Origin: Seonamhaeicola sp.
GTDB taxonomy: Bacteria; Bacteroidota; Bacteroidia; Flavobacteriales; Flavobacteriaceae
Direction: 5' to 3'
NCBI RefSeq assembly: GCF_028281565.1
Contig: NZ_JANQJQ010000025.1
Coordinates: forward strand, 62,001 to 126,000
DNA: 64,000 nt
The notes beneath the pieces were generated by a model. That model was not told the DNA's origin. It worked only from the letters and a program-made list of their open reading frames with translations, and did no database searches. Made by a program: the position numbers and the translations under genes. Of the stretch, positions 25,683 to 34,638 are shown piece after piece. The first letter of the stretch is position 1. Each line of letters begins with the position of its first letter.

Positions 25683-27023
25683 ATGAAAAAAACACTTATT
25701 AAGAATGCCAACATTGTAAATGAAAGTGTTGTTTTTAATGGCGATATATTAATTGAAGGCCAGTATATAAAGAAAATAGGAACATCTCTTACACCAAAAT
25801 CTCCGGATGTTTTGGTTTTGGATGCCGAAGGGAAATATTTGTTACCCGGAGCTATTGATGATCAGGTGCATTTTAGAGAACCGGGCCTTACCCATAAGGC
25901 CAATATTGAAACCGAATCTAAAGCCGCTATTGCCGGTGGGATTACCTCTTTTATAGAAATGCCTAATACCAACCCGCAAACCACAACGATTGAAAAGTTA
26001 GAAGAGAAGTTTAAGATGGCAGCTAAAACCTCTTCGGCTAACTATTCATTTATGTTTGGTGGGACCAATGATAATTTGGACGAAATTTTAAAGCTGGATG
26101 TCAACCAGGTAGCAGGATTGAAATTGTTTTTGGGATCTTCCACAGGGAATATGTTAGTAGACGATCCCAAAGTTTTGAAGAAGATTTTTGAGAGCACCAA
26201 TTTGAGAATTTCAGTGCATTGTGAAGATGAAGGCACCATAAAAAAGAATCTTCAGGAACATATTGAAAAATATGGGGATGATATTCCAATCAGGCAACAC
26301 CCTGTAATCAGAAGTGAAGAAGCCTGTTATTTGTCATCTTCAAAAGCTATAGAATTAGCAAAAGAAACCGGGGCAAGGTTGCATGTTTTTCATTTGTCAA
26401 CAGGAAAGGAAACCGGGTTGTTTGATAACGATATTCCTTTAAAAGATAAAAAGATTACCGCCGAGGTTTGTACACATCACCTTTGGTTCTCAGATGAGGA
26501 TTATGATAAAAAAGGAACCTTTATTAAATGGAACCCGGCCGTAAAAACAGCGCAGGACAGGGAACAATTATGGGAAGCCTTACTTGATGACAGAATAGAT
26601 GTTCTGGCTACAGACCATGCACCACATACTTTAGAAGAGAAAAAGAACGTTTATACTAAAGCACCGTCCGGAGGACCTTTAGTGCAGCATGCTTTACCGG
26701 CCATGTTAGAGATGTATCATAAGGAGAAGATCTCATTGGAAAAAATAGTGGAAAAAATGTGTCATAATCCGGCTATTTTATTTGAAATTGACAGGCGTGG
26801 CTTTATAAAAGAAGGGTATTTTGCAGATTTGGTTTTAGTAGATCTAAATAACCCCTGGACCGTAACAAAAGAGAACATTTTGTATAAATGCGGATGGTCG
26901 CCGTTTGAGGGCGCCACTTTTAAATCGAGAATTACCCATACGTTTATAAACGGTAATATTGCCTATCAAAATGCCAAATTTAGTAAGGTTAGATATGCTA
27001 AACGATTAACTTTTAATAGATGA
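25683..27023 (+). CDS. pyrC: Dihydroorotase
   Basis: A class I dihydroorotase of about 446 residues, which closes carbamoyl-aspartate to dihydroorotate in pyrimidine synthesis. Metal ligands and active-site blocks are visible: DDQVHFREPGLT (the HxH type motif), a histidine in ISVHCED, CTHHLWFSDED and LATDHAPHT. The frame is open from ATG at 25659. I prefer the ATG at 25683 because MKKTLIKNANIVNES aligns with the usual family start. The stop overlaps the next gene by four bases (ATGA), so the two are translationally coupled. Confidence 0.92.
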   Translation: MKKTLIKNANIVNESVVFNGDILIEGQYIKKIGTSLTPKSPDVLVLDAEGKYLLPGAIDDQVHFREPGLTHKANIETESKAAIAGGITSFIEMPNTNPQTTTIEKLEEKFKMAAKTSSANYSFMFGGTNDNLDEILKLDVNQVAGLKLFLGSSTGNMLVDDPKVLKKIFESTNLRISVHCEDEGTIKKNLQEHIEKYGDDIPIRQHPVIRSEEACYLSSSKAIELAKETGARLHVFHLSTGKETGLFDNDIPLKDKKITAEVCTHHLWFSDEDYDKKGTFIKWNPAVKTAQDREQLWEALLDDRIDVLATDHAPHTLEEKKNVYTKAPSGGPLVQHALPAMLEMYHKEKISLEKIVEKMCHNPAILFEIDRRGFIKEGYFADLVLVDLNNPWTVTKENILYKCGWSPFEGATFKSRITHTFINGNIAYQNAKFSKVRYAKRLTFNR

Positions 27024-27559
27024 TGTTAAAACGATTTATCATAGTTTTTATTTCGGTATTAACCATTGTTGGCTGTGGTGGCCCTAAAAAACCTAAGAAT
27101 TTAATTTCTAAAAAAAAGATGGTTAATATATTAATTGATTCTAAGTTAATAGCGTCGGCTAATACAATTAATCGTAGGATTCTGGAGGAAAACGGTGTTT
27201 TTCAGGATACTTATATTTTTGAAAAATATAATATTGATAGTACTCAATTTGCGGAAAGCAATGCTTACTATGCCTATCATATAAAAGATTACGAAGAGAT
27301 TTACCTTATGGTAAAAGACAGTTTGGATAAGCTTAAGGCCCATTATAAGGAACTACAGGATAAAGAGCGAAAGGAAGCAGAGCAAAAAAGTAAAGACTCA
27401 CTTGAGACTGTTTTAAAAGAAAGAGACTCTGTTAAACTTTCAAAGGTCAGTGATTCTTTAGTTATTAAGAGAATACAAGATTCTTTATCTAAGAAGTCGC
27501 TTTCAGATATAAGTGAAGAAGGCGGCGTTTTAATTACGCCTCCTGTTTTAGAAAAATAG
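27020..27559 (+). CDS. DUF4296 lipoprotein
   Basis: 179 residues. A short signal peptide ends in a lipobox (LTIVGC, then GGPKKPKNLI), so the mature protein is lipid-anchored. KKKMVNILIDSKLIAS and IFEKYNIDSTQFAES match DUF4296. A highly charged Lys/Glu/Ser-rich coiled stretch fills the C-terminal third. Function unknown; it follows dihydroorotase in many flavobacteria. The 3' end overlaps the converging epimerase gene by 26 bases. Confidence 0.85.
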   Translation: MMLKRFIIVFISVLTIVGCGGPKKPKNLISKKKMVNILIDSKLIASANTINRRILEENGVFQDTYIFEKYNIDSTQFAESNAYYAYHIKDYEEIYLMVKDSLDKLKAHYKELQDKERKEAEQKSKDSLETVLKERDSVKLSKVSDSLVIKRIQDSLSKKSLSDISEEGGVLITPPVLEK

Positions 27560-28544
27560 CACCTACTTCTTTAATGCTATTATCAATAGGCTTAAAAGCG
27601 TAGTTTAAAGTGTTTTTAACCTTATCACTATTATAGTCCTTTTCTGTAGATAAAGACTTAACAATATGCTTTGTTAAACGTCTTCTTTTTCCGGTTAGTT
27701 TTGTTTTTAGCCAATCTAATTTCCAGGCAAACTTTAATAGTGAAGCTTTAGCTAGTTTTTTTGGCAGATCTGCATTCACAGACACAGCCAGTGCCTGTAA
27801 GAACTGTTTATAAGTCCAATTTTCTGCAACTAAAACAAAACGCTCATTTTTAATAGTGCTTTTCATAAGTCGTATCATAATCGTAACAACATCATCAATA
27901 GATACTAATCCAACAGTTCCGGTAGTGTAATGTTTTAATCCGTTACGCGCTCTTTTAAACAAACTTCCACTGCCGTACCGCCATATACCGGCACCAAGAA
28001 TAACACCGGGATTCACAATAACAGCATCTAACCCCTCCTGGGTGGCACGCCACACTTCCATTTCGGCACCATATTTTGTAATGCCATACACACTGTTATC
28101 CGCTTCCGGGTTCCAAATGGTTTCTTCGGTAATAGGTTCGTTGTTCAGAGTCATTCCCAGGGTAGCAATGGAACTTACGTAACAAAGTTTTTTAATGTTG
28201 AAAGCACAACAAAGATTTACAACATTAGCCGTGCCTTCAATATTGGTTTTTCTTAAAAGATGATACTTGTCCGGTTCAAATGATACAAATGCAGCGCAGT
28301 GGTATACGTAATCAATACCTTCAAAAGCTTCAGTAAGGGCTGGAATGTCTATGATATCGGCTTTAACCCAATCGACTTTATTGTAATAGGTTTGGAAGTC
28401 TTCTGTGTAACAGGAAAACACATTTTTTACATTGTTTAATTTTTTTTCGTTTCGGTAAATGGCTTTTACTTTTTCACCATCACTTATTAACTTAAAAAGC
28501 AAATGTGCACCTACTAATCCTGTACCGCCTGTTACTAAAATCAT
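27534..28544 (-). CDS. NAD-dependent epimerase/dehydratase (extended SDR)
   Basis: 336 residues with the extended-SDR cofactor motif VTGGTGLVGAHLL at the N-terminus, the YHCAAFVSFEP strand, and the catalytic YxxxK in YGITKYGAE, with serine from VSSIATLG. The acidic residue after the second strand is replaced by a basic one (IYRNEKK), which could favour NADPH. Substrates of such proteins include nucleotide sugars, flavonoid-like ketones and steroids; none can be assigned here. It converges with the DUF4296 gene and has a palindromic repeat just upstream. Confidence 0.88.
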   Translation of the reverse strand: MILVTGGTGLVGAHLLFKLISDGEKVKAIYRNEKKLNNVKNVFSCYTEDFQTYYNKVDWVKADIIDIPALTEAFEGIDYVYHCAAFVSFEPDKYHLLRKTNIEGTANVVNLCCAFNIKKLCYVSSIATLGMTLNNEPITEETIWNPEADNSVYGITKYGAEMEVWRATQEGLDAVIVNPGVILGAGIWRYGSGSLFKRARNGLKHYTTGTVGLVSIDDVVTIMIRLMKSTIKNERFVLVAENWTYKQFLQALAVSVNADLPKKLAKASLLKFAWKLDWLKTKLTGKRRRLTKHIVKSLSTEKDYNSDKVKNTLNYAFKPIDNSIKEVGAIFLKQEA

Positions 28545-28553
28545 GCGACTAAA

Positions 28554-28622
28554 GTAATGAATATTTCAAATTATATTAGTTGAAATATTCATTACTTAGA
28601 TTCCCATTTTCACGGGAATGAC
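28554..28622. repeat. Two adjacent hairpin elements in the SDR-tyrS gap
   Basis: GTAATGAATATTTCAA (28554-28569) is repeated inverted at 28580-28595 with ten bases between. An ATTCCC...GGGAAT element like the one at 10229-10300 follows at once (28600-28620). They lie in the 290-base divergent gap between the SDR gene and tyrS; the rest of that gap holds the tyrS promoter and leader. Confidence 0.75.
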
Positions 28623-28710
28623 AGTTTCAACGGAAACCTTTAGTAAACTAAAGGAATGACTTTTGAGTAAAGAATTATTCAGAATACCTAAGTAATTATA
28701 CATTGATTTT

Positions 28711-28718
28711 TATCTTTG
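28711..28718 (+). promoter_or_regulatory. Putative -7 box (TATCTTTG) for tyrS
   Basis: TATCTTTG is a perfect TAnnTTTG. It lies 116 bases before the tyrS ATG, leaving an unusually long leader. That leader holds two small hairpins (GCCC/GGGC at 28741-28753 and AAACAAT/ATTGTTT at 28761-28778). Confidence 0.55.
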
Positions 28719-28834
28719 CATAGTTTTATAAAAATCGATGGCCCGTGGTGGGCTTTTGGTAAACAATAGTCATTGTTTTACAGGTATTATTAAGACTTGA
28801 TTATTAGTGCGTTATTAAAATTTAGACAGATAAG

Positions 28835-30130
28835 ATGATAAAGAATTTTGTAGAAGAATTAACCTGGAGAGGGATGGTTCATACGGTTATGCCCGGAGCA
28901 GAAGAACATTTAATGGAAGGCATGAAAAGTGCTTATATTGGGTTTGATCCTACTGCAGATTCTTTACATATCGGAAACCTGGTACCTATTATGATTTTGG
29001 CGCATTACCAGCGTTGCGGACATAAACCCGTTGCTTTGGTTGGTGGTGCCACAGGTATGATTGGAGATCCCTCCGGGAAGTCTAACGAACGTAATTTATT
29101 GGACGAGAAGACACTTCGCCATAACCAGGAGGCCATAAAAGGGCAGTTAGCACACTTTTTAGATTTTGAAGGCGACGCCGATAATGCCGCTGTTCTCGTG
29201 AATAATTACGATTGGATGAAAGACTTCTCGTTTCTTGAATTTATCAGAGATGTTGGCAAGCACATTACTGTAAACTATATGATGGCTAAAGATTCGGTTA
29301 AGAACAGAATATCCTCTGATGCTTCAGAAGGTATGAGTTTTACGGAGTTTACCTATCAATTGGTGCAGGGGTATGATTTTCTTCATTTATACAGAACGGA
29401 TAATTGCACGTTGCAAATGGGCGGAAGTGACCAATGGGGAAATATTACTACCGGAACAGAATTGATCAGACGTATTGCAGGAGGAAAAGGTTATGCCATT
29501 ACCTGTCCGTTGATCACAAAATCCGATGGCTCTAAATTTGGAAAATCTGAAGGCGGAAATGTATGGCTGGATGCTAAAAGAACATCACCGTACAAGTTTT
29601 ACCAATACTGGTTGAATTCTTCTGATGAAGATGCCGAGAAGTATATTAAGATCTTTACGTTTTTAAACGAAGAAGAAATAAATGTTTTAATTGAAGCGCA
29701 CAAAGAAGCACCGCATTTGAGAGTCTTGCAAAAGCGTTTGGCCGAAGAGATAACCAAAATGGTACATTCTGAAGCTGATTTGGATAACGCTATAAAAGCA
29801 AGTAATATCCTTTTCGGGAAATCTACCGGAGATGATTTAAAACAGCTGGACGAGCAGACCTTTTTAGATGTGTTTGATGGTGTGCCACAAACTGAAATCT
29901 CAGCTTCTGATGTGGAAAACGGTTTGGATATTATTGCTGCTTTAGCTGAAAAAGGCGGGTTTTTAAAATCTAACGGCGAAGCCAGACGGGCCTTAAAAGA
30001 AAACTCTATTTCTGTAAACAAAGAAAAGGTAAAAGAAGGGTTTATGATTACTTCTAACGAGTTGATAAATGAGAAATTTGTTCTGCTTCAACGCGGGAGA
30101 AGAAACTATTTTATAATTAAAATAGCGTAA
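28835..30130 (+). CDS. tyrS: Tyrosine--tRNA ligase
   Basis: 431 residues, class Ic synthetase. The HIGH-type motif is HIGN in [12 protein letters not shown]. The tyrosine pocket has YDFLHLY and GGSDQWGN, and the KMSKS loop is [11 protein letters not shown]-terminal S4 RNA-binding domain begins at about residue 365 ([20 protein letters not shown]) and ends in GRRNYFIIK. It charges tRNA-Tyr. The unusually long leader upstream could be regulatory. Confidence 0.97.
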   Translation: MIKNFVEELTWRGMVHTVMPGAEEHLMEGMKSAYIGFDPTADSLHIGNLVPIMILAHYQRCGHKPVALVGGATGMIGDPSGKSNERNLLDEKTLRHNQEAIKGQLAHFLDFEGDADNAAVLVNNYDWMKDFSFLEFIRDVGKHITVNYMMAKDSVKNRISSDASEGMSFTEFTYQLVQGYDFLHLYRTDNCTLQMGGSDQWGNITTGTELIRRIAGGKGYAITCPLITKSDGSKFGKSEGGNVWLDAKRTSPYKFYQYWLNSSDEDAEKYIKIFTFLNEEEINVLIEAHKEAPHLRVLQKRLAEEITKMVHSEADLDNAIKASNILFGKSTGDDLKQLDEQTFLDVFDGVPQTEISASDVENGLDIIAALAEKGGFLKSNGEARRALKENSISVNKEKVKEGFMITSNELINEKFVLLQRGRRNYFIIKIA

Positions 30131-30134
30131 AACA

Positions 30135-30168
30135 TATAAGACCCGATGCAAGAACATCAGGCCTTATA
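30135..30168. terminator. Imperfect hairpin after tyrS, possible terminator
   Basis: TATAAGACCCGATG pairs with CATCAGGCCTTATA at 12 of 14 positions with a six-base loop, just after the tyrS stop. The tail is not T-rich. Confidence 0.4.
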
Positions 30169-30278
30169 CAACTAACCAACCAATTAAAAACTAATCTTTC
30201 TTTTTCTTAGCTTTAAGGTTTTGTCGTTTTATAGTTCAAAAGCTTACAAAAAACTTCAAATTTTTTAAGGGCAGATAG

Positions 30279-31259
30279 TTATAACACCATAAGATTGCAA
30301 CCACGAATATCAGAGTGATCAAAACGTCCGATAATTTCAAAAGAACCATCAGCATGTATGCGTCCTAAATCCTGAGTAGCAATAAAGGAACAGGAATTGA
30401 TATTGGCCAGATCAATGATGTTCAAACCACCTGTTTTACCTGTTTTTTGGATAGAAAGCGGGTCCTCGGTATCCCGGGAAAGAACACGCATCCAGTTCGG
30501 GCAATTAAAAATACCATTGCCTTTTGAATAGGCCTGACTTAAAAGCTCTGTCATACCATATTCACTGTGTATGGTGGCCACCCCGAACCCGGATTTTAGT
30601 ATTTGGTGTAACTCTTCTCTTATCAATTCTTTTCTACGGCCTTTCATACCCCCGGTTTCCATTACAACAGTATTTTTTAGGTTGAATTGATACCTTTCAA
30701 CTAAATCCAAAAGCCCAAAAGACACCCCTATAAGTAATACTTTTTTCTCCCGGGAGTCCAACCTGACCAGGGTTTCTTTTAATTCCGATAGGTTATTTAA
30801 ATAAAAGCCGCTTTCAGGATGGTTGGATTGTTTTATTAACGCGTCCACCATATAAATGAGTGAGGAGTCCTCACGCTCCAAGTACGATGGTAACAGGGCC
30901 AAAACTACATAATCTTTAATATTTCCGTAGAATTGTTTAAAGCCCAGACTAAAGCTTTGCTCGTACATTTTTAGATCAGTAACATGATGTTTACTGATTG
31001 AACTTCCCGTGGTTCCGGAACTTGTAAACGTTGTTTCAATAGGTTTTTTCGAGCTTAAAACAGGATGGGATTTAAAAAACTGAATGGGCAAAAAAGGAAT
31101 GTCTTTTGTGGTATGTACGTCACTGGGTGTTTTATATAATAAATCACAAAAAGACCGATACACCCTATTGTTTTCAAACTGAAATTTAAAAACTTCAAGC
31201 GCTTTTTGGTCAAACGCTTGTTCTGTTTTAATGTCAAAGATGGTATTAGGGTCTGTCAT
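30279..31259 (-). CDS. LuxE-like acyl-protein synthetase / acyltransferase
   Basis: 326 residues. The adenylate-forming signature TTFTSSGTTGSSISKH and the motif HSEYGMTELLSQAYSKG match the LuxE/acyl-protein synthetase family, a compact relative of acyl-CoA ligases. The C-terminal part TQDLGRIHADGSFEIIGRFDHSD is the hinge region of such enzymes. LuxE activates fatty acids for luciferase in luminous bacteria, but homologues without lux genes are frequent in Bacteroidota, and no lux genes are near. The product here is probably an acyl-thioester or acyl-protein of unknown use. It is convergent with tyrS. Confidence 0.8.
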   Translation of the reverse strand: MTDPNTIFDIKTEQAFDQKALEVFKFQFENNRVYRSFCDLLYKTPSDVHTTKDIPFLPIQFFKSHPVLSSKKPIETTFTSSGTTGSSISKHHVTDLKMYEQSFSLGFKQFYGNIKDYVVLALLPSYLEREDSSLIYMVDALIKQSNHPESGFYLNNLSELKETLVRLDSREKKVLLIGVSFGLLDLVERYQFNLKNTVVMETGGMKGRRKELIREELHQILKSGFGVATIHSEYGMTELLSQAYSKGNGIFNCPNWMRVLSRDTEDPLSIQKTGKTGGLNIIDLANINSCSFIATQDLGRIHADGSFEIIGRFDHSDIRGCNLMVL

Positions 31260-31291
31260 AATGTTTCGTTAGACAAAAGTAGATAAAATAA

Positions 31292-31318
31292 AAAAGCGTT
31301 ACCTACAGCAACGCTTTT
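31292..31318 (-). terminator. Terminator after the T9SS cargo gene
   Basis: Read on the minus strand, AAAAGCGTT / AACGCTTTT with a nine-base loop is followed by a T-run. It sits between the stop of the 304-residue T9SS protein and the start of the LuxE-like gene. Confidence 0.85.
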
Positions 31319-31338
31319 AAAATATATGTTTCCCGTTA

Positions 31339-32253
31339 TTATTTGATTACCAGTTTTTTTGTAGATATGGTCTCGTCTTGTGATACTTTTAATAGGTATA
31401 TACCAGTATTTAAGTCCGACACATTTAAAGTATTATCTCTAACAGTGCTGCTTAAAATTTGTTTTCCTAGCATATCAAATACACTCACCTGCATTTTGGA
31501 ATTGCTTTTGCTTGAAATAGTTACATAGCCCGGATCTGTTGGGTTGGGGTGCATTGAGAAGCCTTCAATTTGGTTTTCTTTAGTTGACAAAGCCTGACTA
31601 AAAGAACTGGCAATTACTAAGTTGTCTATCCTGATCGTTTCATTTTCGCTTGAAGTTGATTGGCGGAGTGCGAAAGCTGTTATAGCATTTCCGGGATCAG
31701 TTTCATCTGAACCTAAAATAGAAGTGTCAGTTTCCAGGGTGGCATCTATCCATAATTGGGCTTGATTCAAGTTTTGATCATATTTAACTGTAACACGATA
31801 AGTAGTTGCAAAACTCAGATCTGTGGGCCAAGTATTATCAGCACTACTTTCAAGAGTGGATATGCCTACGTTAAAATCACCACCAGCTGAAGGAGGAACT
31901 ATGTCAAGACGTGCACTAAAACTACCGGTTCCAACCATAAAATGAGCAAAATATTCATTGTCTGTGCCAGAATAAGGGTTGCCTAAATCATCAACTGAAA
32001 AGTCAAAACTGTAATAAATACTTCCGGAAACAGCAGAAAATGAGATGTTGGCATCTTCCTTTGATCCAGATCCATGAACAATTACGGCTTGACCTGATGA
32101 AACTTGTATAAAGCCCCCGGAACCACTATGGCTGGTCCATCCGCCATTTCCAACAAGATTTCCATCGGTATAGGCAAAACGATCTGATGTAGTTTGCCCA
32201 AAGGAAACACCTGAAATTAATAAAAACAAAAATAAAATGTTAAGATTTTTCAT
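31339..32253 (-). CDS. T9SS type A sorting domain protein, secreted
   Basis: 304 residues. A signal peptide (about 1-19, ending SGVSFG) leads into a beta-rich domain of some 200 residues (DRFAYTDGNLVGNGGWTSHS, a jelly-roll-like start). The C-terminal type IX sorting domain (about residues 230-304) shows FSMHPNPTDPG, VSVFDMLGKQIL and LNTGIYLLKVS, and ends KKLVIK. Type IX secretion carries such proteins across the outer membrane and anchors or releases them. The N-terminal domain resembles carbohydrate-binding/LamG-like folds, but I cannot name it. No enzyme active site is visible. Confidence 0.88.
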   Translation of the reverse strand: MKNLNILFLFLLISGVSFGQTTSDRFAYTDGNLVGNGGWTSHSGSGGFIQVSSGQAVIVHGSGSKEDANISFSAVSGSIYYSFDFSVDDLGNPYSGTDNEYFAHFMVGTGSFSARLDIVPPSAGGDFNVGISTLESSADNTWPTDLSFATTYRVTVKYDQNLNQAQLWIDATLETDTSILGSDETDPGNAITAFALRQSTSSENETIRIDNLVIASSFSQALSTKENQIEGFSMHPNPTDPGYVTISSKSNSKMQVSVFDMLGKQILSSTVRDNTLNVSDLNTGIYLLKVSQDETISTKKLVIK

Positions 32254-32363
32254 AATAAAAGATTAATAAAATTAGTCTTTTAATATAAATAAAAATCTTA
32301 CAAAAATATATAAATATACGACGTAAGGTTGTTATTCCACGATAAAACGAAATAACACTATGC

Positions 32364-32711
32364 TTACTTTATTACTAATTTTCTGGTTTCTTCGCTGACA
32401 CCGCCTTCGGTAATCTTTAAAATATAGACACCTTTGCTTAGGTTAGAAATGTTTAATTCTTTACCAACTAATGTTGTGGAATAAATTCGTTTTCCTAAAA
32501 CATTAAAAAACTCAATTCTTTTTACTAAGTTCTTTTTTGAAGTAATATAAACAAAGGTTTTACCACTGTTAACGGGATTGGGGTATATAGACAGTCCTTC
32601 TATTTTTTCCTGAACAGGGGTATCATTAGCAAAATTTTGAGCCTCTCCAAGCTGAGAGTAAAATAAAAATGCTAAAAAGAAAAATATGGTTAACAAGTAG
32701 TTTTTTTTCAT
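32364..32711 (-). CDS. Small T9SS sorting-domain protein with no cargo domain
   Basis: 115 residues made of a signal peptide (about 1-24), a short linker (QNFANDTPVQEKIEG) and a complete type A sorting domain (LSIYPNPVNSGKTF, FFNVLGKRIYST, LSKGVYILKIT, ending RKLVIK). There is almost no room for a functional passenger. It could be a remnant of a larger secreted protein, a decoy, or a small secreted protein whose activity lies in the linker. It reads in the same direction as the T9SS protein downstream, 110 bases away. Confidence 0.85.
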   Translation of the reverse strand: MKKNYLLTIFFFLAFLFYSQLGEAQNFANDTPVQEKIEGLSIYPNPVNSGKTFVYITSKKNLVKRIEFFNVLGKRIYSTTLVGKELNISNLSKGVYILKITEGGVSEETRKLVIK

Positions 32712-32907
32712 ACGCTTTATTTACACTTGCATTAAAATTAATAAAATTATTACAAAAGTTGTACCAAAAAAGTGTTAAAGATTTATGTTATTGGTCGAAA
32801 GGTTAAATTTCAGTAAGTTGTTTGTTACCTTAATGTTATTAATTAGGCTATATTAAGTATATTGTCCATTAAGTTTTATATTTACTTTTTACAAACTTTA
32901 ATTTAGA

Positions 32908-33588
32908 ATGAAGAAAAAAGATATCAAAATACTACTAGTTGATGATGAACCGGATATTTTGGAGATAGTAGGATATAACTTATCGAGCGAAGGCTACCAG
33001 GTAATTACTGCAGAGAACGGTTTTGAAGGTGTTAAAAAGGCAAAAAAAGAGTTGCCGCAGTTAATTATTTTGGATGTAATGATGCCTGAAATGGATGGTA
33101 TAGAGGCTTGTGAATTAATGCGAAAAAATCCCGATTTAAAAAATACAATCATAACTTTTTTAACTGCCAGAGGTGAAGATTACTCACAAGTGGCCGGCTT
33201 TGATGCGGGGGCAGATGATTATATCACTAAACCGATCAAACCAAAAGTACTGGTTAGTAAAGTAAAGGCACTTTTAAGACGTTATAAAGAAGAAGATATT
33301 GCCGATACGGTTAAAATTGGCAGCCTGGTAATTAACAGGGATGAATACAAAGTTACCTCCAAAGGAAAAGAGATAATCTTACCCAGAAAAGAATTTGAAT
33401 TATTATCTTTATTGGCATCAAAGCCGGGTAAGGTTTTTAAACGTGATGAAATTCTTGATACCGTATGGGGTAACGAAGTGGTAGTTGGGGGTAGAACCAT
33501 TGATGTTCATATTCGTAAACTACGCGAGAAATTAGGAGACGATAGTTTTAAAACCATTAAAGGCGTTGGATACAAGTTTGTTGATTAA
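32908..33588 (+). CDS. OmpR/PhoB-family response regulator
   Basis: 226 residues. The receiver domain has DDEPD at residues 12-16, the phosphorylated Asp56 (LIILDVMMPEMDG), Thr in FLTARGE, and Lys in DYITKPIKP. The winged-helix output domain (about 130-226) has LPRKEFELLSLLASKPGKV and GGRTIDVHIRKLREKLG. The pairing with a PhoR-like kinase six bases downstream makes it a two-component operon. The signal is unknown; phosphate or envelope stress would be guesses. Confidence 0.94.
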   Translation: MKKKDIKILLVDDEPDILEIVGYNLSSEGYQVITAENGFEGVKKAKKELPQLIILDVMMPEMDGIEACELMRKNPDLKNTIITFLTARGEDYSQVAGFDAGADDYITKPIKPKVLVSKVKALLRRYKEEDIADTVKIGSLVINRDEYKVTSKGKEIILPRKEFELLSLLASKPGKVFKRDEILDTVWGNEVVVGGRTIDVHIRKLREKLGDDSFKTIKGVGYKFVD

Positions 33589-33594
33589 TGCCAA

Positions 33595-34638
33595 ATGCAG
33601 ACAAAATTTAAAAGATCGTACAGGTTTGCGATAAATACATCGCTTTATATAACCATTTATATAACGCTCTTAACGAGTGTTTTTTTATATTATTTCTTCG
33701 AACTAAAATGGTATCATCCACTATTTCTGGCTGTTGGTATATACGTGTTTTCTTTTGCTATTATTCAGTTTAGGGTAGAACGTTTTATCTACAAGCGGGT
33801 TAAAAGAATATACGACGATTTAACACTTTTAGAGTCGGCAAGTTTAACGAAAGGGGCCATTACTACAGATATGAGAACCTTAACCCAGGAGATTGATAAG
33901 TATGCCAGGGATAAGAAAATAGAGATAGAAACCCTTAGAGTTAGAGAGCAATACCGGAAAGAATTTTTAGGAAATGTGTCTCATGAGTTAAAAACACCTT
34001 TGTTTACCGTTCAGGGTTACATTTTAACTTTACTTGACGGTGCTATGGATGATGAAAAAATCAGGAAGAAGTACTTAACAAGAGCCAGTAAAGGCATTGA
34101 AAGATTGGGTTATATCATTAAAGACCTGGATATGATTACCAAGTTGGAAGTGGGTGATTTAAGTCTGAAAACGGAAAAGTTTAATATCATAGAATTGGTT
34201 GAAAGTGTGTTTGAAATGTTCGAGATGAAAGCCAGTAAAAAGAAGATAACCTTAACCTTTGATATGGATTACAACAGTCCGGTGATGGTCAATGCAGATA
34301 AAGAGCGGATTCAGCAAGTATTGGCAAACCTGATCATGAACTCTTTAAAGTACGGAAGGCAAAAAGGAACTACCGAGGTTAGCATAGAAAATCTTATTAA
34401 AAACAAGGTGATTGTCCGGGTTACAGATAATGGAGAAGGTATTGAAAAAGAGCATTTGGCACGTTTATTCGAGCGTTTTTATAGGGTAGATAAAAGTGGC
34501 TCCAGAAAAGAAGGCGGCTCGGGTTTGGGCTTATCTATTGTAAAGCATATTATTGAAGCCCATAACGAGAAAATATATGTTGAAAGTGAGTACGGTGTAG
34601 GAAGTGAGTTTTCATTTACTCTTGAAAAGGCTGAATAA
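33595..34638 (+). CDS. PhoR-like sensor histidine kinase
   Basis: 347 residues. Two membrane helices lie at about residues 12-35 and 40-58 with almost no periplasmic loop, so it senses in or at the membrane. A linker helix leads to the H-box FLGNVSHELKTPLFTVQGY (His130), the N-box LANLIMNSLKYG, G1 VTDNGEGIE, and G2 GGSGLGLSIVKHI. It phosphorylates the regulator immediately upstream. The end overlaps the converging glycosyltransferase gene by 27 bases. Confidence 0.93.
   Translation: MQTKFKRSYRFAINTSLYITIYITLLTSVFLYYFFELKWYHPLFLAVGIYVFSFAIIQFRVERFIYKRVKRIYDDLTLLESASLTKGAITTDMRTLTQEIDKYARDKKIEIETLRVREQYRKEFLGNVSHELKTPLFTVQGYILTLLDGAMDDEKIRKKYLTRASKGIERLGYIIKDLDMITKLEVGDLSLKTEKFNIIELVESVFEMFEMKASKKKITLTFDMDYNSPVMVNADKERIQQVLANLIMNSLKYGRQKGTTEVSIENLIKNKVIVRVTDNGEGIEKEHLARLFERFYRVDKSGSRKEGGSGLGLSIVKHIIEAHNEKIYVESEYGVGSEFSFTLEKAE

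Noticed and set aside
28725-28834. T-box riboswitch in front of tyrS
   Set aside because: No T-box sequence (TGGnACCGCG) or specifier-loop layout is visible, and T-boxes belong mainly to Firmicutes.
29599-30021. Minus-strand open frame of 140 codons inside tyrS
   Set aside because: It is rich in Ser, Ala and Lys as expected for the complement of coding DNA, and tyrS is certain.
30279-31259. A bioluminescence (lux) system from the LuxE-like gene
   Set aside because: No luxA, luxB, luxC or luxD is near and LuxE-like proteins without lux genes are common in this phylum.
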